NCBI GenBank assembly: GCA_964599095.1 | Contig: CAZREB010000024.1 | Location: 3,828 to 67,827 of the forward strand | Source of the DNA: SZAS-79 sp964599095 | Lineage (GTDB): Bacteria; Pseudomonadota; Gammaproteobacteria; Burkholderiales; SG8-39 | Direction: 5' to 3' | Length of the DNA stretch: 64,000 bases | Shown: positions 54,649 to 62,365 of the stretch, piece after piece | Numbering within the stretch: the stretch's first letter is position 1 | How the letters are laid out: every line of letters starts with the position of its first letter | Position numbers and translations under genes: made by a program | The notes under the pieces: generated by a model | The model's input: only the letters and a program-made list of their open reading frames with translations | Told to the model about the DNA's origin: nothing | The model's database searches: none

Positions 54649-55553
54649 TTGATAACCGCCAGGAGGCGCGCCAGCGTGTCGTCGAACAACCCGAACAGGT
54701 CCTTCGCCTTTTCGCTGCCGCCTACCGTGAACGGCAACATCGTCATCGGAATGCCGGACCGCGCCGCAAGGAACTCGGCGGCCTTGGGGCTCGCATAGGC
54801 CGAATACACGATGACCTTCGCCGGTTCACGCTTCATGCGATCGACCAACTCCGCCAGGTGCGCCGGCGTCGCGGGCAGGCCGGGCTTGGGTTCGAGGCTG
54901 CCGGCTTCGCGCATCCCCATCCACGCGATGAAGTACGACAGGTCCTTATGATAGACGACGACCGGGACGCCCTTCAGGCGGGCGCCTTCGCGTTCCCAGC
55001 GCTCGATGGCGACCTGCCAGCGCGGCATGAACGCCGCCAGGCGCTGCCGGTAGACCTGCGCATTCGCGGCGTCGATCTCCGCGAGGCGCGCAGCGAGCGC
55101 GACCGCCACTTTGGCGATGTTGCGCGGATCGAGGTGGACGTGCGGATTGCCGCCGGGATGGATGTCGCCCATCGAGCGGTCCACGGTCGTCGGGATCTCG
55201 ATTTTCGTGACGAACTGCGAAGCCTCGAAATGGCCTGGCTGCCCGGGCTGGATCTTCGCGTTGCCTGCCTGCGTGAACAGCAGAGGCAGCCAGCCGATTT
55301 CGAGGTCCGCCCCGGTGCACACGACAATGTCGGCCGAGCGTGCGCGGGCGATCAGGCTGGGGCGCGCTTCGATGCGATGCGGATCCTGCATAGCAGTCGT
55401 CGCCGCATACACATTGGCCTTGTCGCCCGCCAGTTCGGAAGCGAGCGCCGCCCATTCGGGTTCGCAGGCGAACACGTTGACCGCCGCCATCGCGGGTAGC
55501 GGGAGCAGCGCCGCACCGGACACGCCGAACAACCACAGGACGAGTTTTCTCAT
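54645..55553 (-). CDS. Metal ABC transporter substrate-binding protein (ZnuA-like)
   Basis: A 302-residue periplasmic cluster A-I metal receptor. The signal peptide is residues 1-23 (PAMA-AVNVF). Likely metal ligands are H59 (DPHRIEARPS), H138/H140 (GGNPHVHLDP) and a later His in VVVYHKDLSYF, with an acidic residue near the C-terminus. The GDIHPGGNPH loop adds an extra His, though it is far shorter than the His-rich loop of many ZnuA proteins. It follows the porin gene by eight bases and overlaps the permease gene. Zn is favoured over Mn, by inference. Confidence 0.88.
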   Translation of the reverse strand: MRKLVLWLFGVSGAALLPLPAMAAVNVFACEPEWAALASELAGDKANVYAATTAMQDPHRIEARPSLIARARSADIVVCTGADLEIGWLPLLFTQAGNAKIQPGQPGHFEASQFVTKIEIPTTVDRSMGDIHPGGNPHVHLDPRNIAKVAVALAARLAEIDAANAQVYRQRLAAFMPRWQVAIERWEREGARLKGVPVVVYHKDLSYFIAWMGMREAGSLEPKPGLPATPAHLAELVDRMKREPAKVIVYSAYASPKAAEFLAARSGIPMTMLPFTVGGSEKAKDLFGLFDDTLARLLAVIK

Positions 55554-55561
55554 GGCGGACC

Positions 55562-56992
55562 TCAGAACTTGTGCGCACCATGGGCCCCGAGGCTCATGAT
55601 GTATTGGAGGAAGACCTGGTTGTCCGCGATCCCCGGCTGCGAGCGGTCGCGGGCGAACTGCAATCGCAATCGACTGAACTCGCTCGGGCTCCAGTCGACC
55701 ATGACGGTGTTGCGCGTCGGGTTGTAGGCGTTGAGGATCGGGAAGTCGGCCGCCGTGAGCACGCCCGAATTCACCAGCCCGATGCTCGTCGTGCCGGCGC
55801 TGAGGCGATCGTAGCGATAGCCGGCGCGCCAGCGGGGCATGAACTGGTAGACCGCCTGAGCGTAGTACCCGGACTGGCGCGAGGAATAGGGTCCGGTTTG
55901 CGAGCCGAGCGATGCGGCCGTGGTGTCGTAGGCGAGCGTACCGTCCTCGGTCCGGCGGAAATATTCTCCCTGCAGCTTGAAATTCGTCTGGGTTGGGTTG
56001 CCGTTGGGCGCCCACTTGAGCACGCCGTCGACGACCCACAGGCGGCTGCGGCCGGCGAACGCGTTGCTCACGCCGGTGCCGGTCGAATCGAGGTCGTCGT
56101 AGGCGCGGTCCTGCGCCGTCGTCCGCAGGTGCGACAGGCCGACGCGCCATGCGGTGCTCGCCCCGATGTCGCCGCCGAGGTGCGCGAAAAGCACGCCCGA
56201 CCCGACGCCGTTCTTGCTGCGCCCGCCGGTGGGCCCGCCGGGAAACGTACGCCCCCGACCGGCTTCGAAGCCGAGGGCGAGGTACAGGTCGGTCGGTGCG
56301 ACCCACTTCACCTGAACACCGTCTTCGGCGAGGTGATTGCCGAGGAAGACCTTGTTGGCGAGCGAGGCGTCCGTGAAGTCAAAGGCGTGGGGATGCACCT
56401 CGTTCAGGTATCCGACGCTCGAGCGGAAACGCCCGGCCTTGACGGTGAAGCCGTTGGACAGGCCGAGCGTCTGCACATAGCCCTCCTCGATCGCGATCGA
56501 ATCGTCCGGCGCGATCGCGGCGATGACCGTGCCGCGGAAGTACGAATCGACGTTGGCGCTCATGACGAGTTCCGATTCGCCCAGGCTCAGGCCGCGATTG
56601 GGCGGCGCGACTTCGCCTTGCGTCGGCACGAACCCGTTGATGCGGTACGCGGCCGGATCGCGTTTGAGGTTGCCGTAGGTCCCGTTGACGATCAGCGAGA
56701 TGCCCGGGTTGAATGCACTCTCGCCGGTCGGCCGGCTGCTCGCCTGGAGCGCGGCCTGGCCGGCCACGGCCTCGGCATTCGTTGCCGCCGCTTTCGCGCT
56801 GCCCGCCGACTGCTCGGCCTGCTGCAATCGGCGCTCGAGCGCCTCGATGCGCTTTTCGTAGCTCTCCTTGAGCTGGCGGACCTGTTCGCGCAGCTCCTTC
56901 AAATCATCATCGGTGGCTGCGGACGCTGCTGGCGCAAGCGTGCCGAGGGCAACGGCCGCAATGCCATATGCAATGAGCCTGTGCTTGGACAT
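55562..56992 (-). CDS. Outer-membrane porin-like protein with N-terminal coiled coil
   Basis: A 476-residue protein. Signal peptide 1-25 (PAASA-ATDDD), then a coiled coil at about 27-66 (LKELREQVRQLKESYEKRIE and so on), then a beta-rich region ending in Phe (AHGAHKF), the outer-membrane assembly signal. The pattern resembles phosphate-selective porin-like and metal-island porins in which a periplasmic coiled coil trimerises the barrel. ATG 56992 has AAGGAA six bases upstream. It is eight bases before the ZnuA-like gene, so it probably delivers the same metal or a metal complex across the outer membrane. Specific function not established. Confidence 0.78.
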   Translation of the reverse strand: MSKHRLIAYGIAAVALGTLAPAASAATDDDLKELREQVRQLKESYEKRIEALERRLQQAEQSAGSAKAAATNAEAVAGQAALQASSRPTGESAFNPGISLIVNGTYGNLKRDPAAYRINGFVPTQGEVAPPNRGLSLGESELVMSANVDSYFRGTVIAAIAPDDSIAIEEGYVQTLGLSNGFTVKAGRFRSSVGYLNEVHPHAFDFTDASLANKVFLGNHLAEDGVQVKWVAPTDLYLALGFEAGRGRTFPGGPTGGRSKNGVGSGVLFAHLGGDIGASTAWRVGLSHLRTTAQDRAYDDLDSTGTGVSNAFAGRSRLWVVDGVLKWAPNGNPTQTNFKLQGEYFRRTEDGTLAYDTTAASLGSQTGPYSSRQSGYYAQAVYQFMPRWRAGYRYDRLSAGTTSIGLVNSGVLTAADFPILNAYNPTRNTVMVDWSPSEFSRLRLQFARDRSQPGIADNQVFLQYIMSLGAHGAHKF

Positions 56993-57293
56993 GATCGTTC
57001 CTTCTTCAACCTGTAACGCGGATTGACCGGGCATTGGAAGAGAGTGCGGCAGGTGATGGCCGCGATGTTTTCGGCGATCACCGTGCCGGGAAGAATAGCA
57101 GCCCCTGCCGCCGTGAACCTCCTTTTGAGGCCGGACAGTCAATGGGGGCAGATGCCTGCTTTGGACGACGCCATAGGGCGCAGCCGGTCGCCGCGGTCCG
57201 TGCCGGAACCTGCATTTCCTTACTTTTACTTTCTTAAACCGGCTCCGGTAGCCGCTCTCATGGCGATTTGTGTATCACCATCAGTACAATCTA
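56993..57293. other. 301-base intergenic region within the metal island
   Basis: This is the longest non-coding gap in the island, between the TlpA-like gene and the porin gene, both on the minus strand. It probably holds the promoter of the porin-binding protein-permease unit. The TlpA-proximal half is richer in A/T than its surroundings. An imperfect dyad lies at 57265-57291 with a TGTA-N10-TACA core at 57271-57288. I saw no terminator, no match to the usual Zur palindrome and no convincing -35/-10 pair. Confidence 0.5.
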
Positions 57294-57773
57294 TTACGAA
57301 GTGCACCGGCTGAGCGCCGAGTCAAGCCATGCTGCATCCACCTCTCCTGTACGAATTGCGCACAACGTATGGTCCGGGCGCAGCACGACGGTGTGCGGCA
57401 GCGCGCCGATGCGATTGGAAAATCGCCGCAGCACGCCCCTCGGTTCGGGCGGGGCCGCCAACTGCAGGTATGTTACGGCGTGCGCTTCGAGGAAATCGAG
57501 TGAGCGCCTGCGCTCGGCAAGCGCGATCCCCACGAACAACACGTCGTTGCGCGCCTGCGAGACGCGGTCGAAAAGCGGCATCTCGCGAACGCACGGTGGA
57601 CACTCGTCATCCCAGAAATTGAGGACCACCGGGCGACCCCGCACCTGCGACAGGCTGAAAAAGCGCGCGCCGTCCAGCGTGGGCAGTTCCAAATCCAGCT
57701 GCGCTGAAGCGCACGCCACGTGACCCAGCGCGGCGAGTCCCGCCGCGAGGAGGAGTTGGAGCGTTCGCCGCAT
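57294..57773 (-). CDS. TlpA-like periplasmic thioredoxin-fold protein
   Basis: A 159-residue exported protein with a signal peptide (about 1-24, ending ASA-QLDLE) and a TlpA/ResA-like domain. The redox site is CPPC in FWDDECPPCVREMP, and the cis-Pro region is GALPHTVVL. Its ATG overlaps the stop of the TonB-dependent receptor gene by one base (TGATG), so it is translationally coupled to it. A thiol reductase here could keep cysteines of the receptor (which has a CxxC in its plug) or of the small Cys proteins reduced; that is inference. Confidence 0.85.
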   Translation of the reverse strand: MRRTLQLLLAAGLAALGHVACASAQLDLELPTLDGARFFSLSQVRGRPVVLNFWDDECPPCVREMPLFDRVSQARNDVLFVGIALAERRRSLDFLEAHAVTYLQLAAPPEPRGVLRRFSNRIGALPHTVVLRPDHTLCAIRTGEVDAAWLDSALSRCTS

Positions 57774-60019
57774 CAGAGGTCCATGCGCAGACCGGCGTAC
57801 AACGTACGTCCGATCACCGGCCCCCAGATCTGGGTCACGTCGATATTGCCGGCCGAATCGACCCAGAGAAAGCTGTCGTGCTTGGACTGCCGATAGTCGA
57901 ACAAATTGTTGGAGCCGAAGAAAACCGCATAGCGCTTGTCCACAAGATATTGCGCACGAACGTCCACGACATTGAACGACGGGCTCTTGTCGGGTTTGGG
58001 AGTCCCGTCAAGATTGAAACGCGGGGTGCCCGCGTAGTCGTAGAACTTGCGCAGATCCTGCGGGCCGGTCCATGTGAGTCGCGCGGTCAGATCCCAGCGG
58101 GCAACCTCGGAGTTTGCCTGGAAGTACAAGCGCTCTGTCGGGCGCGAGAATGCCAGCGTTCCCGGGGTAAAGTCGTAGGAGTTCTTTTCCGCCCCGAACG
58201 TGAGCGCGGTTCGCGGAGTGATCTGATAGGTCCCTACCCAGTCCACCGTGCGGAAAGTGACCGGATTGGGCGAAGAGCCGAACAACGTCGCGGTCGTGAA
58301 TCCCGGGCTTGCGGCAACTCCCCCGCCCGCTGCCACGGCCGCAAGGCAAGCGGCATCCGACGGGTCGCACTGCCCTGCGCTCAAAGTGGCAAAGTTCTTG
58401 ATCCTCGTGTAGTTGGCCGACCCCACCCAGCTGAAACGGTCGGAGGAATAGCTGAGCGCGTAGCTCGCGTTTTCCGATATCTCCGGACGCGTAATCTGCC
58501 GCACGATCCTCCCGTCGCCGAGAATTCCGTGCTCCTGCTCGAAAAAAGAGGTCGGGGCGCGAAAACCGCGCCCTACGGAGACACGACTGGCGTAGGCGTC
58601 CGTATGGTGGAAAAGTGCGTTGAGGCGCGGGCTGGTGATGCCTCCGAAGACGTTGTGCTGGTCGCGACGCACGGAAGCGTTCACTTCCAGCCTGTCCTGG
58701 TCCAGGAAAGGCCTGTACACCTGCGCGAACAAGGCCGGAACCTTGTAGGTGTAGTTGTCGACGCCGTTGTTGCTCGTCAGGGGACCGGCGCCGCCTTGCG
58801 CCAGCGAGGCATCCGTGTTGAACGCGACGCCGTTGCTGCGCAGGTTCTCGTAGCGATAGTTCGTCCCGAATGTCACCAGGCTTTTGCCCCACGGCTTCTG
58901 GTAACTCGCTTCGAGGTAGTACTGGTTTTGATTGCCGATATAGGTGCCGTCGGCACCATAGAACGAATCCTGATTGTGGTGGGCGTATCCGGCCGCCAGC
59001 CTGAGCTTGCCATCCCCCAGGTTTCGCTCCCCGATCATCGTCGCCTGTTCGCGCTGAGTGTAGATAATCTGTGAAATGCCGGCCCGGCCGCCGTTGTAAA
59101 GCACGCCGTTCTGGCCATTGGCCAGCGTGTTCGGCCCGCTCACGCCGTCCGGCGATACCCAGCCGTTGGCGTCCGGTGACCCGTTGGGGCCGGCGCTGAA
59201 ATTGAACGGGTTGCCGGTCGTGGCGTTCTTGATCGCGGAATAGTCGTTGCCCAGCGGACCGCCGCCGCGCTTCTCATTGACCACGTCCACGCGGCCGCGG
59301 ACCTTGAATCCGCCGAGGTCGTCGATGAAGTAGCCGATGCCGCCCATCGAACGTGTGTAGCCGGTGTACTGGCTGATGCCGTAGCCGGCGCCGTCGACCG
59401 AGTCGTGCGTGCGATAGCTGAATGACGCGCTGAGCGCGCCCCCGTCGAGCGGCTTGGCGAAATAGCCGTCGCCGGTAAACGAACCGAAGCTCCCTGCCTG
59501 CCCGCGCAGTACGTACTCCGCCTTGTCGGGGCGCTTGGTGACGATGTTGACGGTGCCCGACAACGCCTCCGGCGCAATCAGGCTCGCACCCGCGCCGCGT
59601 GAGATATCGATGCGCTCAACGCCGAGGATGTTGACGCTGTCAAGGCCATAGGCGCTCGACACCGAGGACCAGAGCGGAATTCCGTCGATCAGCAGCGTCG
59701 TGAAGCGGCCGGGCATGTTGTTCAGCGTGATGTTGCGCACGTTGCAGACCGAGCACTCGACCTGCACCGAGATGCCGGGCCGGCTGTCGAGCGCCTCTGT
59801 CAGGTTGCGTGCGTTCGAACGCTCGATCGTCTTTGCGTCCACCGATTCGGTTTTCACAATGTCGTCGCGCAGGCTGCCCTGCGCATTGATCTTGATTCCC
59901 GAGCCCATGATGCGCACTTCGGGCGCCTTCGCCGGCGTATCGTCGGCCGAGGCGAAGGTTGAAATGGTCGCGCCGAATGCGCCGGCGACCGCAGCGGTAA
60001 TGCTGATGTATTTGAACAC
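57773..60019 (-). CDS. TonB-dependent outer-membrane receptor
   Basis: A 748-residue receptor from GTG 60019, which has a GGAGG upstream; no ATG precedes the signal peptide (about 1-22). The plug domain covers about residues 30-165 and includes VKTESVDAKTIERSNARNL, a CxxC (ECSVCNVRNI), LIDGIPLWSS and APEALSGTVNIVTKRPDK. A 22-strand barrel follows, ending LYAGLRMDL. TonB, ExbB and ExbD are encoded just upstream on the same strand, so the energy-coupling system is dedicated. The ligand is unknown; metal or metallophore is inferred from the ZnuA-like and COG0523 neighbours. Confidence 0.92.
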   Translation of the reverse strand: MFKYISITAAVAGAFGATISTFASADDTPAKAPEVRIMGSGIKINAQGSLRDDIVKTESVDAKTIERSNARNLTEALDSRPGISVQVECSVCNVRNITLNNMPGRFTTLLIDGIPLWSSVSSAYGLDSVNILGVERIDISRGAGASLIAPEALSGTVNIVTKRPDKAEYVLRGQAGSFGSFTGDGYFAKPLDGGALSASFSYRTHDSVDGAGYGISQYTGYTRSMGGIGYFIDDLGGFKVRGRVDVVNEKRGGGPLGNDYSAIKNATTGNPFNFSAGPNGSPDANGWVSPDGVSGPNTLANGQNGVLYNGGRAGISQIIYTQREQATMIGERNLGDGKLRLAAGYAHHNQDSFYGADGTYIGNQNQYYLEASYQKPWGKSLVTFGTNYRYENLRSNGVAFNTDASLAQGGAGPLTSNNGVDNYTYKVPALFAQVYRPFLDQDRLEVNASVRRDQHNVFGGITSPRLNALFHHTDAYASRVSVGRGFRAPTSFFEQEHGILGDGRIVRQITRPEISENASYALSYSSDRFSWVGSANYTRIKNFATLSAGQCDPSDAACLAAVAAGGGVAASPGFTTATLFGSSPNPVTFRTVDWVGTYQITPRTALTFGAEKNSYDFTPGTLAFSRPTERLYFQANSEVARWDLTARLTWTGPQDLRKFYDYAGTPRFNLDGTPKPDKSPSFNVVDVRAQYLVDKRYAVFFGSNNLFDYRQSKHDSFLWVDSAGNIDVTQIWGPVIGRTLYAGLRMDL

Positions 60020-60071
60020 GTCCTTCCCTCCTGCAATATGCGCGCAAAATCCCGGCGTCGCCGGGAACCGT

Positions 60072-60398
60072 TCAAGCATCGACTGCGTGAGGAACGGGCG
60101 GCGCTTGCGCGTGGAAGGAAACCAGCAACAGCGGAGAGAAAACGTATTTCGATGCTTCCAACGGTGGTAAGCATCGTGCCGGGACGTCCAGCGTCGCCGG
60201 ACTGCCCGTCGGCCCGCCGTGGACCGACGCAAATGCGATGCACTTGACACAGGCGCCGGAGCCGGCGGGCGCCTTTTCGACGTGCCCCGATTGCTGCGCC
60301 GCGTGCCCGCACTCGTGCAAAACGGCCAGGAGTTGGGTAAGCACCAGGCAACCCGCAAGGCAGGCACGGAACAGGAGTGCGAGCCGGCGGCGCATCAT
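60072..60398 (-). CDS. Small exported His/Cys protein, DUF2946-like
   Basis: A 108-residue protein with an N-terminal hydrophobic export signal (LALLFRACLAGCLVLTQLLA) followed by a metal-ligand-rich stretch: LHECGHA, SGHVEK and ACVKC. The C-terminal 40 residues are proline and hydrophobic rich. The pattern resembles DUF2946-type proteins seen near metal-related TonB receptors, but the match is by eye. The ATG overlaps the tonB stop by four bases and the receptor gene follows after 52 bases. Function unknown; periplasmic metal binding is plausible. Confidence 0.68.
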   Translation of the reverse strand: MMRRRLALLFRACLAGCLVLTQLLAVLHECGHAAQQSGHVEKAPAGSGACVKCIAFASVHGGPTGSPATLDVPARCLPPLEASKYVFSPLLLVSFHAQAPPVPHAVDA

Positions 60399-61066
60399 TG
60401 CTCCAGCACGTAGCTGACCGGAATCTCGACCACGGTTCGCGCGGCCAGTTTCATCTTCTCCGGCTTGAGGGGAGGCACCGAGCGCAGGAGCACAAGCGCG
60501 TCCTGGTCGAGGATGGGGCTGCCGGAGCTGCTTTTGATCCCGGCCTCGACGACGCGCCCCCCCTCGTCGATCACGGCTTCGATGACGACTTTACCCTCCA
60601 CGCCCATGCGGCGTGCCTGCAACGGGTAACGCTTGCGGGCGTTCATCAGCCCGGACAGGGCCTGGCCGATCCACCCGCCGTCGGCGAAAGGAAGCTGCGG
60701 CGCAGGCTGCGGCGGCCGAGGCGGAGGGGTCACCACCGGCACGGGGGCCTCGCTTCGTGCCGCGGGCACCTCCTGCGGCGCAGGCTTTTCGGGCTGTGGC
60801 TGCTGCACTTCGGGGGATTCGACGCGCGCAACCGCCCGCGGCACCGGACGCGGCAGCGGAACGATCGGCTTCTCGTGCACCGGCGGCAAGGGGGTCGGCG
60901 GCGCGGCGACAGGCGGCGCCGGCTCGAAGAAAGAAACCTCCCACTCGATCACCGCGGCCTTGCGCAACGGCTTGCGCAGTCCCGACTGCATCCACAACAG
61001 TGCCGCAATCAGCACCGCGTGCAACAGCACCGAGCCGGACCAGTGGCGAATTTCGATCCGGTTCAC
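60395..61066 (-). CDS. tonB: TonB family energy-transducing protein
   Basis: A 223-residue protein with one N-terminal helix (SGSVLLHAVLIAALLWMQSG), a long Pro-rich periplasmic spacer (about residues 45-125) and a C-terminal TonB domain. That domain has RKRYPLQARRMGVEGKVVIE and ends IPVSYVLEQ. It spans the periplasm and delivers proton-motive energy to the adjacent receptor. It is 12 bases after exbD. Confidence 0.93.
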   Translation of the reverse strand: MNRIEIRHWSGSVLLHAVLIAALLWMQSGLRKPLRKAAVIEWEVSFFEPAPPVAAPPTPLPPVHEKPIVPLPRPVPRAVARVESPEVQQPQPEKPAPQEVPAARSEAPVPVVTPPPRPPQPAPQLPFADGGWIGQALSGLMNARKRYPLQARRMGVEGKVVIEAVIDEGGRVVEAGIKSSSGSPILDQDALVLLRSVPPLKPEKMKLAARTVVEIPVSYVLEQ

Positions 61067-61078
61067 GAATGCCGCACC

Positions 61079-61450
61079 CTAGTGCTCCACCTTCAGGCTG
61101 ATTCGATCGAAGCCCTGGCCCTTGACGACGTCGACGGTTGCCACGAATCGCTCCAGTGCGATTTGCTTGTCCGCCCAGACCACGACCTGCCGGTTTCGCG
61201 GCAATCCCTGCAGCGCAGAAGGCAGGCCTTCGCCGGTGATTCCGCGGTCGTTCAGGGTAAGCCCGCCGTCGGCCAGCAGGACCAGCTTGATCGCCGGTTC
61301 CTGCGATCCGTCCGCATGCTTCGCTTTCGCAAGGTGCACCGGGATCTGACCGGTCGAAATGAAGCTCGCCGTCGTCAGCACGATCACGAGGAGCACGAGC
61401 ATCACGTCGACCAGCGGCACGACGTTGATTTCTTCGATGTCAGCGTCCAT
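61079..61450 (-). CDS. exbD: Biopolymer transport protein ExbD
   Basis: A 123-residue protein from ATG 61450 (ATG 61468 would add six residues). The N-terminal IEEINVVPLVDVMLVLLVIV carries the conserved membrane Asp of the proton pathway. A periplasmic domain follows. It overlaps exbB by 11 bases and forms the ExbB-ExbD motor with it. Confidence 0.93.
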   Translation of the reverse strand: MDADIEEINVVPLVDVMLVLLVIVLTTASFISTGQIPVHLAKAKHADGSQEPAIKLVLLADGGLTLNDRGITGEGLPSALQGLPRNRQVVVWADKQIALERFVATVDVVKGQGFDRISLKVEH

Positions 61451-61865
61451 TCTTTTCCCCGTAGGCATTGAGCAGCTCTTTCACGCGCCGGCGCAATGCG
61501 TTGTTCAAGGCGACGCAAGGGATCGCCACGACCAATCCGATCGCGGTGGATTTCAGCGAAAGGCTCAAGCCGATCATGATCTCCTTCACCTCGACGGTTC
61601 CGGTCGATCCCATGGTGTAGAACGTCAGCATGATTCCCAGGACGGTGCCCAGCAGGCCGATATAAGGCGCGTTCGCCGCGATCGTGCCGACTACGACCAG
61701 CCTTCGGGTCAGCGCAACCTCGAGCGACTGCGCGCTCGGGTAGTCCTCCACCTTCACGCTGCGGTAGAACGACATGCGTTCGAAAACGACCGCGACTGCC
61801 CACACGCTGAGCAACAGCAGGAGACCGATCACGCCGTAGTCGATGACTTCCTTGAGCCAATCCAT
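61440..61865 (-). CDS. exbB: Biopolymer transport protein ExbB (MotA/TolQ/ExbB family, short)
   Basis: A 141-residue inner-membrane protein, shorter than E. coli ExbB. It keeps three helices: near 12-32, then ANAPYIGLLGTVLGIMLTFY around 64-83, and LKSTAIGLVVAIPCVALNN around 103-122, the last two lining the ion pore. The start MDWLKEVIDYG is typical of the short ExbB group. It is first in the exbB-exbD-tonB set; a 143-base gap separates it from the small His/Cys gene upstream. Confidence 0.92.
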   Translation of the reverse strand: MDWLKEVIDYGVIGLLLLLSVWAVAVVFERMSFYRSVKVEDYPSAQSLEVALTRRLVVVGTIAANAPYIGLLGTVLGIMLTFYTMGSTGTVEVKEIMIGLSLSLKSTAIGLVVAIPCVALNNALRRRVKELLNAYGEKNGR

Positions 61866-62008
61866 TCGAACGCCTCTCGAAGTTGCCGAAAGTGCCTCAG
61901 TCCGGCATCACGCGCGCCCGTCGCCGGTCCAAGATACGGATGGACGGACGGAAGACGCCTGAAACTGCGGTGAGGGGTGGCCGCGCGCGCGGCCGCCGTG
62001 CGGAACTG

Positions 62009-62323
62009 CTAGGAGAGGGGCGGGGCGCGAGGGCGGTACGCAGCGGCAGGCAATTCACCGCCACGCATGGCTTCGAGAAGCAAAGGCTGCTGGATGGCAC
62101 CTTCTCCGGCGGTAAAACCGCCTCTCTCGGCGGCCGTGCCATCGAGGGCATGAACGACCAGGCACTGGTCGGTCGAATGCTTGAGCGTTGACGGGGATTT
62201 ATGCCCCTCACCCGCGGCCGACAGGTCGGCCTGGGCATGTGCCAGCGAATGCAGCTGCGCGGCGCTGCCCGAAAAGGCAATCGCAAACGCGAGGAGGATC
62301 CGATAGAAAATCCGCTGACTCAT
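62009..62323 (-). CDS. Small exported His-rich protein, similar in pattern to the protein at 60072-60398
   Basis: A 104-residue protein from ATG 62323 with an export signal (RIFYRILLAFAIAFSGSAAQ) and then LHSLAHAQ, EGHKS, LKHSTDQCLVVHAL. The LHxxxHA start and later H/Cxx(x)H pairs echo the other small protein of this island and resemble CopL/DUF2946-type exported proteins. No ribosome site precedes the ATG; a possible promoter ends seven bases before it, so it may be leaderless. Function unknown; metal binding or sensing in the periplasm is inferred. Confidence 0.6.
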   Translation of the reverse strand: MSQRIFYRILLAFAIAFSGSAAQLHSLAHAQADLSAAGEGHKSPSTLKHSTDQCLVVHALDGTAAERGGFTAGEGAIQQPLLLEAMRGGELPAAAYRPRAPPLS

Positions 62324-62329
62324 TGGTCG

Positions 62330-62359
62330 ATCATACACGCGATCGGAATCCGGCCTCAA
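62330..62359 (-). promoter_or_regulatory. Possible sigma-70 promoter in front of the small His-rich gene
   Basis: On the minus strand TTGAGG (62359-62354) and TATGAT (62335-62330) are separated by 18 bases. The predicted transcript start would fall at about 62323, the A of the ATG. It lies in the 42-base gap after the COG0523 GTPase gene. It was found by eye only. Confidence 0.4.
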
Positions 62360-62365
62360 TCCGAC

